From: UBA2241 sp963777895
GTDB lineage: Bacteria > Actinomycetota > Thermoleophilia > UBA2241
Direction of reading: 5' to 3'
NCBI GenBank assembly: GCA_963777895.1
Contig: CAVZSF010000005.1
Location: 744,001-808,000 of the forward strand
DNA length: 64,000 nucleotides
The position numbers and the translations under genes are program-made. The notes below the pieces were generated by a model. That model saw nothing but the letters and a program-made list of their open reading frames with translations. It ran no database searches and had not been told where the DNA came from. The stretch's first letter is position 1. Each line of letters starts with the position of its first letter. Shown in pieces: positions 43,513-53,551 of this stretch.

Positions 43513-44828
43513 GCCGGCGCACCGTCGAGCTCCTGTACCTGGTGCTGGCCGGCACCGTCAGCACCATGGCCTATGTCTCGGTGTACGCCGGCCGCTTCCG
43601 CGAGATCGACCGGCAGTCGATCGTCTACGGCCTGATCTTCGTCGGCATCTTCCTGGCGCTGCACGTGACCGTGCGCTTCCTGCTGCCGCAGGCCGACCCT
43701 TACCTGCTGCCCCTGACGGCGCTGCTCGCCGCGTTCGGCCTGACCGAGATCTTCCGCATCAAGCCGGCGCTTGCGCTCCTGCAGGGCCAGTGGCTCATCG
43801 TCGGAGCGGTCCTCTTCATCCTCACCATCGTCATCGTGCGGGACCATACGCGGCTGAACGGCTATCGCTATCTGATCGGCGCCGTCGGCCTCGGCCTGCT
43901 GGTGCTGACCATCGTCGCCGGCACCACGGTGAACGGGGCGAAGCTGTGGATCCACGCCTTCGGCTTCTCGATCCAGCCGTCCGAGTTCGCCAAGATCGCG
44001 ATCGTCGTCTTCCTCGCCGGCTACCTGGACGACAAGAAGGTCATGCTCTCGGTGCCGACGCGCCGGCTGCTCGGCGTGCCCGTGCCGGCGACCAAGTACT
44101 TCGGTCCCCTGCTCGTCATGTGGCTGCTGTCCCTCGGCTTGCTCGTCTTCATGAAGGACTTCGGGATGTCGCTGCTCTTCATGTCGGTGTTCGTCGCGCT
44201 GCTCTACATGGCGACCGCACGCATCGTGTACGTCGTCATCGGCGGCGGCCTCTTCGCGGCCGCCGCCGGCCTCGCGGTCTGGCTCGTGCCCCACGTCAAC
44301 GACCGCTTCAGCATCTGGATCGACCCCTGGCATCATGCCGAGACCACCGGCTACCAGCTCCTGCAGTCGCTGTTCACGATCGCCGATGGCGGGCTGCTCG
44401 GGGCCGGGTTCGGGCGCGGCTACCTGCTCTATGCCGACAGGCAGCCCATCGTCCCCGACCTGCAGACCGACTTCATCTTCGCCGCCATCGCCAACGAGAT
44501 CGGCCTCATCGGCGGCGTTGCCCTCATCCTCTGCTTCCTGCTCTTCTGCTGGCGCGGCTTCCGCATCGCGATGTGGGCGCCGGACGGGTTCTCCAAGCTG
44601 CTCGCCGCCGGGCTGGCCGTGACCTTCGGCCTGCAGACCTTCATCATCCTCGGCGGCGTGACCCGTCTTATCCCCCTGACCGGCATCACGCTCCCCTTCG
44701 TGAGCTACGGCGGCAGCTCGATCACCGCCAACCTCGTGCTCGTCGCCCTGCTGCTCATGGTGTCGCATCGCACCAACGTGCTGCGCGCCGGCAGCGAGGT
44801 CGAGCGCCGGCGCCTGGCGGAGGGCTGA
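43509..44828 (+). CDS. FtsW/RodA/SpoVE-family glycosyltransferase
   Basis: The 439-residue protein has about 10-12 helices. It has the SEDS family signatures NGAKLWI, QPSEFAKI, DFGMSLL, GYQLLQSLFTIADGG and GGSSITANL. These enzymes polymerise lipid II for septation (FtsW) or elongation (RodA); with pbpA next door, a RodA-type role is likely. GTG 43509 overlaps the phosphatase stop (GTGA), and the PBP starts 2 bp after its stop. Confidence 0.95.
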   Translation: MSRRTVELLYLVLAGTVSTMAYVSVYAGRFREIDRQSIVYGLIFVGIFLALHVTVRFLLPQADPYLLPLTALLAAFGLTEIFRIKPALALLQGQWLIVGAVLFILTIVIVRDHTRLNGYRYLIGAVGLGLLVLTIVAGTTVNGAKLWIHAFGFSIQPSEFAKIAIVVFLAGYLDDKKVMLSVPTRRLLGVPVPATKYFGPLLVMWLLSLGLLVFMKDFGMSLLFMSVFVALLYMATARIVYVVIGGGLFAAAAGLAVWLVPHVNDRFSIWIDPWHHAETTGYQLLQSLFTIADGGLLGAGFGRGYLLYADRQPIVPDLQTDFIFAAIANEIGLIGGVALILCFLLFCWRGFRIAMWAPDGFSKLLAAGLAVTFGLQTFIILGGVTRLIPLTGITLPFVSYGGSSITANLVLVALLLMVSHRTNVLRAGSEVERRRLAEG

Positions 44829-44829
44829 C

Positions 44830-46269
44830 GTGAACAAGGCGATCTCGCGCGTGTTCATCATCGGCGTCGTCCTCTTCGTCGCGCTCATCGTGAACCTGAC
44901 GTGGCTGCAGGTGGTGCACGCGCCCGCCCTCGCCGACGCGCCCGAGAACAAGCGGCAGCTTGCCGAGGAGCTTCGCATCAAGCGTGGCGACATCATCGCG
45001 TACGACGGGTCTGTGATAGCCCACTCCGTGCGGCGCTCGGGTTTCTACCAGCGCACCTACCCCCAGGGGTCGCTGGCGGCGCAACTGGTCGGCTACGACA
45101 GCGTGCGCTACGGGCGCAGCGGGCTGGAGCGGGAGATGAACGACGTGCTGCTCGGAACGGCGCCCGACCTCGGCGTCCAGAACTGGATCGACAGGCTCCT
45201 GGGCCGTCGCCCCGTGGGCGCGGACGTCGTCACGACGCTGCTGCCCGACGTGCAGGACACGGCGCAGCAGGCGCTGGCCGGCAACAAGGGCGCCGTCGTC
45301 GCGCTCGACGTCACGACGGGCGCCCTCCTGGCCAGCGCCTCCTCGCCCACCTTCGACCCTGGTGACCTGGAGCACGACTGGCAGTCCCTCAGGAGCGATC
45401 CCGACTCCCCGCTGCTGGCCCGCACCACCCAGGGCCGGTACACGCCCGGCTCCGCGCTCAAGGTCGTCACGTCGGCCGCCGCGCTCGAGACGGGCGTGGT
45501 GACGCCGAGCACGATGTTCGTCGATACCGGCACGTACGTCGTGTACGGGGGCAAGGTCACGAACTACGGCGGGGAGGTCTTCGGCCCGCATGACTTCGAG
45601 ACCGCCCTGACCCATTCCATCAACACGACGTTCGCGAAGGTGGGCAACAAGCTCGGCCAGGGCAGGTTCATCGACTACCTGAAGAGGTTCGGCTTCTGGC
45701 AGGTGCCGCCGCTGGAGCTGCCGCCCGGCCAGGTCGTCGCCAGCGGGCGCTACGACAGCGAGGGCCTGCTGTCGCCGCAGGCCGCCATGGACCCCTTGCA
45801 GGTGGCCTGGGCGGCCTGCGGTCAGGAGCAGGTGCTCGCCACGCCGTTGCAGATGGCGCTCGTGGCCGCGGCCGTGGGGAACGGCGGCCGGATGATGAAG
45901 CCTTACGTCGTGCAGGAGGTCCGGCCGCCGAAGGGCGCGGCCGTGCGGCAGGCGCAGCCGGAGGAGTGGCTCCAGGCCATCGAGCCGTCGACGGCGCTCA
46001 CGCTCAACGACCTGATGCAGAACGTGGTCACCTCGGGCACAGGGACGGCCGCGGCCGTCCCGGGCGTGAAGGTCGCCGGCAAGACGGGGACGGCCGAACG
46101 GGGCGATGGTACGAACCTCGCCTGGTTCATCGGGTTCGCCCCGGCCGACGATCCCCAGGTCGCCATCGCCGTGGTCGTAGAAGACACGCTGTCGACCGGC
46201 GGTGCCGAGGCGGCCCCGATCTTCTCCCGGGTGATGCAGAGCGCCTTGGCCCAGGCGAAGCTGCCGTAG
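44830..46269 (+). CDS. pbpA: Class B penicillin-binding protein (PbpA type)
   Basis: The 479-residue transpeptidase has an N-terminal anchor helix (about 8-28), a non-penicillin-binding domain and a catalytic domain with SALK (SxxK), HSINTTF (SxN) and KTGTAE (KTG). It works with the SEDS glycosyltransferase encoded immediately upstream. GTG 44830 follows the upstream stop by 1 bp, so the pair is a coupled unit. Confidence 0.95.
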   Translation: MNKAISRVFIIGVVLFVALIVNLTWLQVVHAPALADAPENKRQLAEELRIKRGDIIAYDGSVIAHSVRRSGFYQRTYPQGSLAAQLVGYDSVRYGRSGLEREMNDVLLGTAPDLGVQNWIDRLLGRRPVGADVVTTLLPDVQDTAQQALAGNKGAVVALDVTTGALLASASSPTFDPGDLEHDWQSLRSDPDSPLLARTTQGRYTPGSALKVVTSAAALETGVVTPSTMFVDTGTYVVYGGKVTNYGGEVFGPHDFETALTHSINTTFAKVGNKLGQGRFIDYLKRFGFWQVPPLELPPGQVVASGRYDSEGLLSPQAAMDPLQVAWAACGQEQVLATPLQMALVAAAVGNGGRMMKPYVVQEVRPPKGAAVRQAQPEEWLQAIEPSTALTLNDLMQNVVTSGTGTAAAVPGVKVAGKTGTAERGDGTNLAWFIGFAPADDPQVAIAVVVEDTLSTGGAEAAPIFSRVMQSALAQAKLP

Positions 46270-46331
46270 GGGCAGGAGTGCCCTGGTGCAGCGCGTAGTA
46301 CAGTCAGAAGCGGAGCGAAAGGTGCGAGTGA

Positions 46332-48185
46332 GTGGCTGAGATCGTCCAGACGGGTCAGGTGGTCAACGACCGGTACCGCGTGGTGCGCAAGCTGGGCGGC
46401 GGCGGCATGGCCGACGTCTACCTCTGCGAGGACCTCACCCTCGGGCGCAAGGTCGCGCTCAAGGTGCTGCAGACGCGCTACATGGGGGACGAGCAGTTCG
46501 TCGAGCGCTTCCGCCGCGAGGCCAAGGCCGCGGCGGGCTTCAGCCACCCGAACCTTGTCGCCATCTTCGACTGGGGCGCCCTCGACGGCACGTACTACAT
46601 CGTCATGGAATACGTCGAGGGCGAGACGCTCAAGGAGCTCATCCGCCGCCGCGGCCGGCTCAGCGGCAACGAGGCGGTCACGACGGCGCTGGGCCTGCTC
46701 GCGGCGCTCTCCTACGCCCACACGCACGGCGTCGTCCATCGCGACATCAAGTCGCAGAACATCCTGATCGATCAGGCCGGGACCGTGAAGGTCACCGACT
46801 TCGGCATCGCGCACGCCGGCGACCATGGCATGACCGAGGCCGGTTCGATCCTCGGAACGGCCCAGTACCTTGCGCCGGAACAGGCCCGGGGAGAGCGCGT
46901 CGACGAGCGCTCCGACCTGTACTCCGTCGGCGTCGTGCTCTTCGAGATGCTGACGGGTCAGGTGCCGTTCAAGGGCGACAGCGCCGTGACCGTGGCCCTC
47001 AAGCACGTGAACACCATGCCGCCCGAGCCCGCCGAGCTCGTGCCCGGTCTGCCGTACGCGCTGAACCAGATCGTCATGAAGGCCCTGGCGAAGGATCCGG
47101 AGCAGCGCTACCAGAACGCCGACGAGTTCTCGCGCGACCTGAACGCAGCCCAGACCGGCGCGGCGGTCACGGCCGCGACCTTCGACCTTGCCGCGGAGCG
47201 CACCGAGCTCATGCAGGCGGGGCCGGCCGGCGCGACGCAGGTGATGCCGGCGGCCGGCCCACCCCCGCGCCGCCGCTCGCGCCGCGCCCTCTGGATCACG
47301 CTCATCCTGCTCGCCGTGATCGCCGCCGCCGCGGCGGCGCTGTTCCTCCTGATGGGCGGCGAGAAGGCCCAGGTGCCCGACGTGGTCGGCCGCAGCGAAA
47401 GCCAGGCGAAGAGCATCCTCCAGGACCAGGGCTTCAAGTCCACCGTCAAGGACACGTACTCGAACGACGTCGACAGCGGCTTCGTCGCGCGCCAGTCCCC
47501 CGAGGGGCGAAGCGACGCGACGAAGGGTTCGACGGTGACACTCTGGGTCAGCCGTGGCCCGGAGACGCTGCCGCTGCCGAACTTCAAGGGTTGGACGGAG
47601 GACGAGGTCGTCGCCTGGCTCGAGGACAACGACTTCACCGGCGAACGCAAGAGCGGCGGCTCGGAGGTCCCCAAGGGACGCGTCTTCAAACAGGATCCTG
47701 CGGCCGGAACGAGCGTCGACCGGGGCGCCACCGTCACCTACTGGGTGAGCAGCGGACGTCCTCAGGTGGCGGTCCCCGATCTGACGGGGATGTCGCGCGT
47801 CGACGCCATCGCCGCCCTCAACGAGGTCGGCCTGCAGCTCGGCGCCATCGACCCGCAGGCGAGCGACACCTACGACGCCGACCACATCATCAGCCAGGAC
47901 CCGCCCGCCGACACGAAGGTGGCGAAGGGCTCGACGGTCGATGTCGTGGTGTCCACCGGTCCGGCCTCGCCGAGCCCGACGCCGACGGCCACGGCGAGCG
48001 TCGCGAACGTCTTCTCGATGGACCGGGCGACCGCTCAGCAGACCCTGGAGGACCAGGGCTTCGTCGTCGACGTGAAAGAGATGGGGAGTCCCGGGTCGCA
48101 GCCGGGGACGGTGGTCAAGCAGAACCCCGAGGCCGGGGTGCTGGCCACCGTCGGGTCGACCGTGACCATCTGGGTGGCGAAGTAG
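46332..48185 (+). CDS. pknB: PASTA-domain Ser/Thr kinase PknB
   Basis: The 617-residue kinase has an intact Hanks domain (about 14-270; GGGGMADVY, ALKVLQ, HRDIKSQN, DFGIA, APEQ), a basic stretch, one helix (about 318-340) and four PASTA repeats (roughly 345-617) that sense muropeptides or lipid II. It controls FhaA, FhaB, the SEDS protein and PBPs. GTG 46332 is used; the upstream sequence GTGCGAGTGAGTG offers another near start. Confidence 0.96.
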   Translation: MAEIVQTGQVVNDRYRVVRKLGGGGMADVYLCEDLTLGRKVALKVLQTRYMGDEQFVERFRREAKAAAGFSHPNLVAIFDWGALDGTYYIVMEYVEGETLKELIRRRGRLSGNEAVTTALGLLAALSYAHTHGVVHRDIKSQNILIDQAGTVKVTDFGIAHAGDHGMTEAGSILGTAQYLAPEQARGERVDERSDLYSVGVVLFEMLTGQVPFKGDSAVTVALKHVNTMPPEPAELVPGLPYALNQIVMKALAKDPEQRYQNADEFSRDLNAAQTGAAVTAATFDLAAERTELMQAGPAGATQVMPAAGPPPRRRSRRALWITLILLAVIAAAAAALFLLMGGEKAQVPDVVGRSESQAKSILQDQGFKSTVKDTYSNDVDSGFVARQSPEGRSDATKGSTVTLWVSRGPETLPLPNFKGWTEDEVVAWLEDNDFTGERKSGGSEVPKGRVFKQDPAAGTSVDRGATVTYWVSSGRPQVAVPDLTGMSRVDAIAALNEVGLQLGAIDPQASDTYDADHIISQDPPADTKVAKGSTVDVVVSTGPASPSPTPTATASVANVFSMDRATAQQTLEDQGFVVDVKEMGSPGSQPGTVVKQNPEAGVLATVGSTVTIWVAK

Positions 48186-48193
48186 CCGGGCGC

Positions 48194-49184
48194 TCAGATC
48201 GTCGCGAACACGTACACCAGGAAGGCGAAGTAGACGGTCCCTCCGCCCGCGATCGACCACCACGTCATCGTGTGCTTGAAGCGCAGCGTCAGGTAGAAGA
48301 TCAGTGCCTGAGGTGAGCGCGAGGATGCCGCTGACCTCGGCGACCCGGTTCAGCTCCCACGTCGTGAAGATCAGCCCGATGGAGACCGGGAAGGTGCTCT
48401 GAAAGACCATCGCCCCGGTGATGTTGCCGAGCGCGAGGGTGTCCTTGCGCTGCCGGACCCACAGCACGGAGTTGAACTTCTCGGGCAGCTCGGTCGCGAT
48501 CGGCGTGATGAGGAGCGAGACGATCAGGGCGCTGGCGCCGAGCGTCTCGCTCAGCACCTGGACCTGCTCCACGAAGAGCTGGGCGCCGAGGATGATCCCG
48601 AGGATGGCGACGCCGATCTGCAGGAAGATGCGGCGCGTGTGGGGCATCACCGGATGGCGGTGGAAGTACAGCGGCCGCGTGTCCTCGCCGAGGTCGCCCT
48701 CGCCCTGCAGGGTCTCGTAGACATAGTAGCCGTAGAAGAGCAGCAGGCCGGCGGCCAGCACCCACTTGACGTGCTGCAAGTGGATGAGCCCCGCCGCCAT
48801 GGCCAGGGCATAGGCGATGAGGAAGTGGCTCAGGTCGCGGCGCATGACCGGTTCGTTGAGCGTCACCTCCCGCGGGCGGCGGCCGCTCAGCGAGAAGCCG
48901 ATGATGGCGACCCCCGTCACGAACATCGCGAGGCTCGACAGCATGAACGGGGCGCCGAGGATCGCGCCGATGCCGATCTCGTCGGCGGACGCCCCGCTGC
49001 TGAAGAGGATGGCGATGATCGGCACGAGCGTCTCCGGGAGCGCCGTGCCGACCGCGGCGAGGACGCTGCCCACGGCGCCTTCGCCGAGCTCGTAGCGGCG
49101 GCCGAGCCACTCGACGCCGTTGGTGAAGAGCTCAGCTGACAGGAGGATCACGCCGAGGGCGGCGATGAGCAGGACGACCGTCAT
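48194..49184 (-). CDS. Calcium/cation antiporter (CaCA) family, one frameshift
   Basis: Two Na_Ca_ex repeats make about ten helices. The two repeat motifs are GSVLAAVGTALPETLVPI and VSLLITPIATELPEKFN, containing the conserved acidic and proline positions of the transport site. The frame shifts near 48305, after GILALTS; the next frame gives ALIFYLTLRFKHTM and a stop at 48194. It is convergent with pknB, leaving only 8 bp. Ion specificity is unproven. Confidence 0.85.
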
Positions 49185-49368
49185 GACAGCGGGCAGGATA
49201 CCAGACGGCCCGCGCAGGACGCGGTGGACCGTCGCCCCCGGCGGGTGACGAAGCCGTCCTCAGGGAGCCGCCGGGCCGCGGCCGGTGTCCGCGACGCGAG
49301 GGCCAGACGCCAGCCGACAGGCATAGGGCGCTCATCCCCTTCCTCGAGCACGACGACGCCAACGGAAA

Positions 49369-49405
49369 AGGCGCGGCGCCGCCCGGGACGGGCGGCGCCG
49401 CGCCT
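49369..49405 (-). terminator. Rho-independent terminator of the purine permease gene
   Basis: A perfect 16-bp GC stem (AGGCGCGGCGCCGCCC and complement, 5-base loop) lies 33 bp past the permease stop on the minus strand; an A-run on the plus side gives the minus-strand transcript a U-run. Confidence 0.85.
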
Positions 49406-49438
49406 CTCGGCGTCAGGCGCTCTGGTGCGGCAGGTCGA

Positions 49439-50889
49439 TCAGACCCAGCCCTTGGCGCTGAAGTACGGCCAGATGAAGTAGAGCATGAAGGCGATCGATG
49501 AGACCCACAGCAGCCAGTTGACCTCGCGCGCCTTGCCCTGGACCACGCGGATGAGCACGTAGGCGATGAAGCCGAAGCCGATGCCGTTGGTGATGCTGTA
49601 GGTCAGCGGCATGATCGTCATGATCAGGACGGCGGGGAGACCGAAGGCCAGATTGCCGAAGTTGATGGAGGCGGTCGCCTCGACGCCCTCGTGGTCGACT
49701 TCGGCCTCGGCCTTCGTGAGGGTGGCCATCATCAGGTAGCCGACGACGATCAGCGCCGCGGACGTGGCCTGAGCCGGCACGACGCCGGCGATCGGCGAGA
49801 GGAACATCGCCAGCAGGAAGAGCACGCCGACGAGTGATGCGACACCCATCCGGTGCGTCCGCCGACGCCCACGCCGGCACCCGACTCGATGTACGTGGTA
49901 GCCGACGAGGCGCTGACGCCGCCGCCGGCGACGGCCGCCAGCGAGTCGACGAGGAGCGGGCGATTGACGTGCGGCAGGTCGCCCTTGTCGTCGAGGTAGC
50001 CGGCCTGGCCGCCGACACCGACGAGAGTGCCCATCGTGTCGAAGAAGTCGCTCAGCATGAGGCTGAAGACCCAGAGCACGGCGACCGTGACGCCGAGCTT
50101 CTCGAAGGCGCCGAAGTCAAAAGCGCCGACGAGGCTGAAGTCAGGGGTGGCGACGATGTCGCTCGGCCACACGGCGGTGCCGGTCACGAAGCCGACGTCC
50201 TGCCCCATGGCGTAGTTGAGGATGATGGCGAAGACGGTGGAGAAGAGGATGCCGAGCAGGATCGCCGGGCGCCACTTCAGGGCCAGCATGGCGATGGTGA
50301 TGCCCAGCGCGAAGATGCTGACGGCCAGCGGCGCCATCGGCACCGTCCCGAACTCGACGAGGCCGACCGGCGTGCCGCCATTGGCGTTGATGAAGCCGCC
50401 GTCCACCAGACCGATGAACAGGATGAAGAAGCCGATGCCGACGACGATCGCCTTCTTCAGCTCAAGTGGGATGGCCTTGAAGATGGCTTCACGGAACCCC
50501 GTGAGAACGAGGATCGTGATGGCGACGCCCTCGAGGAAGATGAGCCCCATCGCGTTTTCCATCGTGAGCCCCTGGCCGAGCACGAGGCTGAAGGCCACGA
50601 CGGCGTTGAGCCCCATGCCGGGGGCGATGGCGTAGGCACGGTTGGTGAAGAGGCCCATGATGATGGTCATCACGCCGGCCACGAGGCAGGTGGAGGTGAG
50701 CACCGCGGCGAACGGCAGACCCTTGGGGTCGCCACCGAGACCAAGGATGGCCGGGTTCACGAAGATGATGTAGGCCATGACCATGAAGGTCGTGAGCCCG
50801 GCCAGGGTGTCGCGCTTGAGCGACGTGTTCCACTGTCTGAACTTGAAGAGCTTCTCGAGTCCGCCGGCCTCCGAGGCCACTGTCGCCAT
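49439..50889 (-). CDS. NCS2-family purine permease (AzgA-like), one frameshift
   Basis: The product has about 480 residues and 12-14 helices. Family motifs include TFMVMAYIIFVNPAIL near the start, NRAYAIAPGMGLNA, SDFFDTMGT and SSATTYIESGAGVGVGGRTG. Near 49850 the frame changes at the last motif, and MGVASLVGVLFL continues in another frame to the stop at 49439. AzgA-like proteins take up adenine, guanine or hypoxanthine. ATG 50889 follows GGAGG. Confidence 0.92.
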
Positions 50890-50949
50890 GGATCCTCCCT
50901 TCCCGCGGGCCCCTCCGGGCCGCGTCCCGTTTTCGGCGACGACGGCGGG

Positions 50950-50955
50950 ATTGTA
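50950..50955 (-). promoter_or_regulatory. Possible -10 box of the purine permease gene
   Basis: TACAAT on the minus strand lies 60 bp before the permease start, within an AT-rich patch (CATATACAATCCC) unlike its surroundings. No good -35 is present at 17 bp. No purine riboswitch is visible in the short leader. Confidence 0.4.
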
Positions 50956-51152
50956 TATGACGACGTCGCGAGGACGAGCCCTGCCCCGCGACCGCGCTCG
51001 CGGCCGTTGCCAGATCGAGCCGAGGGACGGGGCCGGCGGCCGTGCGGCCGTGAGCCCGAAGGAGCCGGGGCGGCCGCCGGGTGTCGTTGACACCGACCGG
51101 CGGCCGCCGCTATCGTCGCCCGCGTCCTCCCTGAAAGGAAGTGACCGGGCGC

Positions 51153-52415
51153 GTGGACGATGAGTCCGCCTCGCTGGCGCTCTCTGAACTCGAATCGCTG
51201 AGTGTGGTCGACGCGGCCGGCCGCGAGGTCGGCGAGGTCCTCGACGTGGTCGTCCTCTCCTCCGCCGAGCCGCCCGCGGTGACGGCCCTCGTGATCGAGA
51301 CAGAAGATGCCCAGGCGCGCGCCACCTGGTCCCAGGTGGCCGAGATCGACGTCGACGGCGAGCGCGTCGTGCTGGCGTGCTCCGCCGACCAGCTCGAACC
51401 CGCCTCGCTGCTCGGCGACGAGCTCGCCCTCGTCGACGCCGTCCTCGACAACCAGGTGCTCGACATGCGCCGGCGCGCCTTCGTGCGCGTCCAGGACGTG
51501 GTGCTCGGGCCGCGGGAGGGGGACCTGGTGGTGGTCGGCGTCGACGCGAGCACCGGCGCGCTGGCGCGGCGCTTCGGCTTGGGCTTCCTGTCGCGCCGGC
51601 TGCCGCGCCGGACCGGCGACTTCGTCCCCTGGGATGACGTCAACCTGATCTCGCTGCGCCTCTCGCGCCTCAACTTCGTCGAGGCCTTCGCCGAGCTCGC
51701 CGAGCTGCATCCCGCCGACATCGCCGACATCGTCAGCCAGGTGGGCGCCCGCGAGCGGGCGGCGGTGCTGGCCGCGCTCAACGCGCCGCTCGCCGCCGAC
51801 ACCCTGCAGGAGATGGACGCCGAGGAGCGCGCCGGCGCGCTCGTCGAGATGCCCGTCGAGCGCGCCGCCAAGCTGCTCGAGAAGATGGACGCCGACGTCG
51901 CCGCCGACATGCTCGCCGACCTCCCCGAGGAGCTTGCCGAGGACCTGCTCCGCCGCCAGAGCGCGCAGCGGGAGACCGCGTTGCGCGGCTTGGCCGGCCA
52001 CGCCGAGGACTCGGCGGGCGGGCTCATGACGCTCGAGTACGTGACCTTCCCCGTGGCGATGCCGGTGGGCGATGCCCTGGACCAGCTGCGCCGCGAGCGA
52101 CCGGACCAGCACGCGATGTCCTACATCTATGGGCTGGACGAGGAGCGGCGGCTGGCCGGCGTGGCGAGCCTGCGGGAGCTGGTGCTGGCCGGTCAGGAGC
52201 AGCCGCTTGCGGCGGTCATGGAAGACGACCTCGTGACGGTGGCGGCCGACGTCGACCAGGAGGAGGTCGGCCGCATCATGATCAAGTACAACCTGCTCGC
52301 CGTGCCCGTCGTCGACGAGGCCCGGCATCTGCTCGGGATCGTCACGCTCGACGACGCGCTGGACGCGATCCTTCCCGATGACTGGAAGCGGCGCCTGCCG
52401 CGGCTCTACCGCTGA
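51153..52415 (+). CDS. MgtE-N and CBS-domain protein without a transporter domain
   Basis: The 420-residue soluble protein has two PRC-barrel-like segments (about 8-160), an MgtE N-terminal superhelical domain (about 170-280; LHPADIADIVSQ, MDADVAADMLADL) and a CBS pair (about 285-410; DQHAMSYIYGLDEE, YNLLAVPVVDE). The magnesium-channel domain of MgtE is absent. The protein probably senses Mg2+ or nucleotides and partners with a channel encoded elsewhere. GTG 51153 is chosen on spacing; GTG 51141 is the alternative. Confidence 0.85.
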   Translation: MDDESASLALSELESLSVVDAAGREVGEVLDVVVLSSAEPPAVTALVIETEDAQARATWSQVAEIDVDGERVVLACSADQLEPASLLGDELALVDAVLDNQVLDMRRRAFVRVQDVVLGPREGDLVVVGVDASTGALARRFGLGFLSRRLPRRTGDFVPWDDVNLISLRLSRLNFVEAFAELAELHPADIADIVSQVGARERAAVLAALNAPLAADTLQEMDAEERAGALVEMPVERAAKLLEKMDADVAADMLADLPEELAEDLLRRQSAQRETALRGLAGHAEDSAGGLMTLEYVTFPVAMPVGDALDQLRRERPDQHAMSYIYGLDEERRLAGVASLRELVLAGQEQPLAAVMEDDLVTVAADVDQEEVGRIMIKYNLLAVPVVDEARHLLGIVTLDDALDAILPDDWKRRLPRLYR

Positions 52416-52458
52416 TCTCGGGGAGGACCGCCCGCGGACGGCCCGCGCTGCCCTCGCC

Positions 52459-53055
52459 TCAGACCGGCTGCGTGGCAGCCCCCCGCTCGACCTCGACGGC
52501 GTGGCTATGGCGCGCCGCGACCACCACGGCCGCCAGGTCCAGACGGTACCGTGCGACCTCGCCGCGCACGCACACGGCACGGAACCCGCCGCCCTCCAGC
52601 ACCTCCGGGTGGAACAGGTTGAGGGCGCGCAGGTAGCCGTGGAAGGGGTCGGCCGGGCGCGGCCGGCGGAGGGCGAAGGCCTCCAGGGCCGCGACGCGAC
52701 GGTTCTTGAGGGCGGCTTCCAGTTCGAGCAGCAACTGCTGGAAGCCGCCGAGGTAGTCCTGGTCGTAGAGGTAGGCGCACGTCAGGAGCCACGCGTCGGC
52801 CGACGGCGGACCGGCCGGCAGCTTGCGGGCGCGGGGTGCGAAGCCGGGAGGGCAGGCCTGCATCCAGCCGACGACCGCATCGCCGTCGACGAGCGCGCGC
52901 CCGAAGAGGCCGGCCTCGGCCTCCAGCGCCTGCTCCCAGGCGACCCGCGACTGGTCGTCGCGCGGCCGCCGCTCGTCCTGCTGCCACCAGAGGCACGAGC
53001 GGCAGACGGCCGGCAGCAGGTCCCGCGTGGCGCCGGTGAGGTCGACGCCCCTCAC
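52459..53055 (-). CDS. GNAT-like acetyltransferase, divergent
   Basis: The 198-residue product has a CRSCLWWQQ segment near the start and VVGWMQACPPGFAPR, WLLTCAYLYDQDYLGGFQQLLLELEAALKNR, a GNAT-like order with a weak acetyl-CoA loop. The GTG at 53055 overlaps the upstream stop (GTGA), so it is translationally coupled to the Asp23-like gene. Substrate unknown. Confidence 0.65.
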   Translation of the reverse strand: MRGVDLTGATRDLLPAVCRSCLWWQQDERRPRDDQSRVAWEQALEAEAGLFGRALVDGDAVVGWMQACPPGFAPRARKLPAGPPSADAWLLTCAYLYDQDYLGGFQQLLLELEAALKNRRVAALEAFALRRPRPADPFHGYLRALNLFHPEVLEGGGFRAVCVRGEVARYRLDLAAVVVAARHSHAVEVERGAATQPV

Positions 53056-53402
53056 TCGTCGTCGGGCGCCACGACCACGTCGTCGACGTAGACGCTGACC
53101 CGCTCGATCGGCGTCCCGGTCATGCGCGCCAGGTAGGTGGCGCTGGCCCGCGCGACCGCCTCGCCCAGCGTGGGCAGGTGGGCATCCGGGGTCGCGATCA
53201 GGTGGACTTCCAGCAGGGGTCCCTCGTCGTCTTCCTCGAACTTGACGGGGTTCCGCCTGTCGATGTGGACGCGCTCGCCCAGGCTCTGCAACGGCTTGCG
53301 GTAGAGGTCGTGGACGCCGGGGATGTCCTTGACGGCGTCCCACACGGAGCTCGTCAGGACCTCGCCCGAGAAGCTGGGTTTCGGCGTGTCGGACACGGTC
53401 AC
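53052..53402 (-). CDS. Asp23/Gls24-like envelope stress protein
   Basis: The 116-residue product shows an Asp23/DUF322-like pattern: VWDAVKDIPGVHDLYRKPL (helix and strand), LLEVHLIATPDAHLPTLGEAV, and a terminal VSVYVDDVVVAPDDE. Family members form envelope-associated complexes under stress; the role here is unproven. A minus-strand TATACT box (53425-53430) lies 23 bp upstream. Confidence 0.65.
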   Translation of the reverse strand: MTVSDTPKPSFSGEVLTSSVWDAVKDIPGVHDLYRKPLQSLGERVHIDRRNPVKFEEDDEGPLLEVHLIATPDAHLPTLGEAVARASATYLARMTGTPIERVSVYVDDVVVAPDDE

Positions 53403-53479
53403 CTCGAAGGTCGCTGGCTGCCCGAGTATAGCTCTCCGGCCACGTTCCGTAGAGTCCTTCGGACAGCCTCGGCGGCCAT

Positions 53480-53508
53480 TTGCGCGGCCTCAGGGGCTCT
53501 CCTATACT
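53480..53508 (+). promoter_or_regulatory. Sigma-70-type promoter of the amidohydrolase gene
   Basis: TTGCGC (53480-53485) and TATACT (53503-53508) are separated by exactly 17 bp, and the ATG is 44 bp past the -10. Together with the minus-strand TATACT at 53425-53430 it forms a compact divergent promoter region. Confidence 0.65.
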
Positions 53509-53551
53509 CAACGTTCGCGTGCCAGCCCTTGACCATCCTGTCTGGACGGGG

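Noticed and set aside
45903..49184. A 1,093-codon minus-strand frame spanning the antiporter and the complement of pknB and pbpA
   Set aside because: Only its first 290 codons are antiporter; the rest is the shadow of the kinase and PBP after a frameshift.
50890..51060. Purine riboswitch before the purine permease
   Set aside because: The leader is short and GC-rich, with no match to the guanine/adenine aptamer core that I can see.
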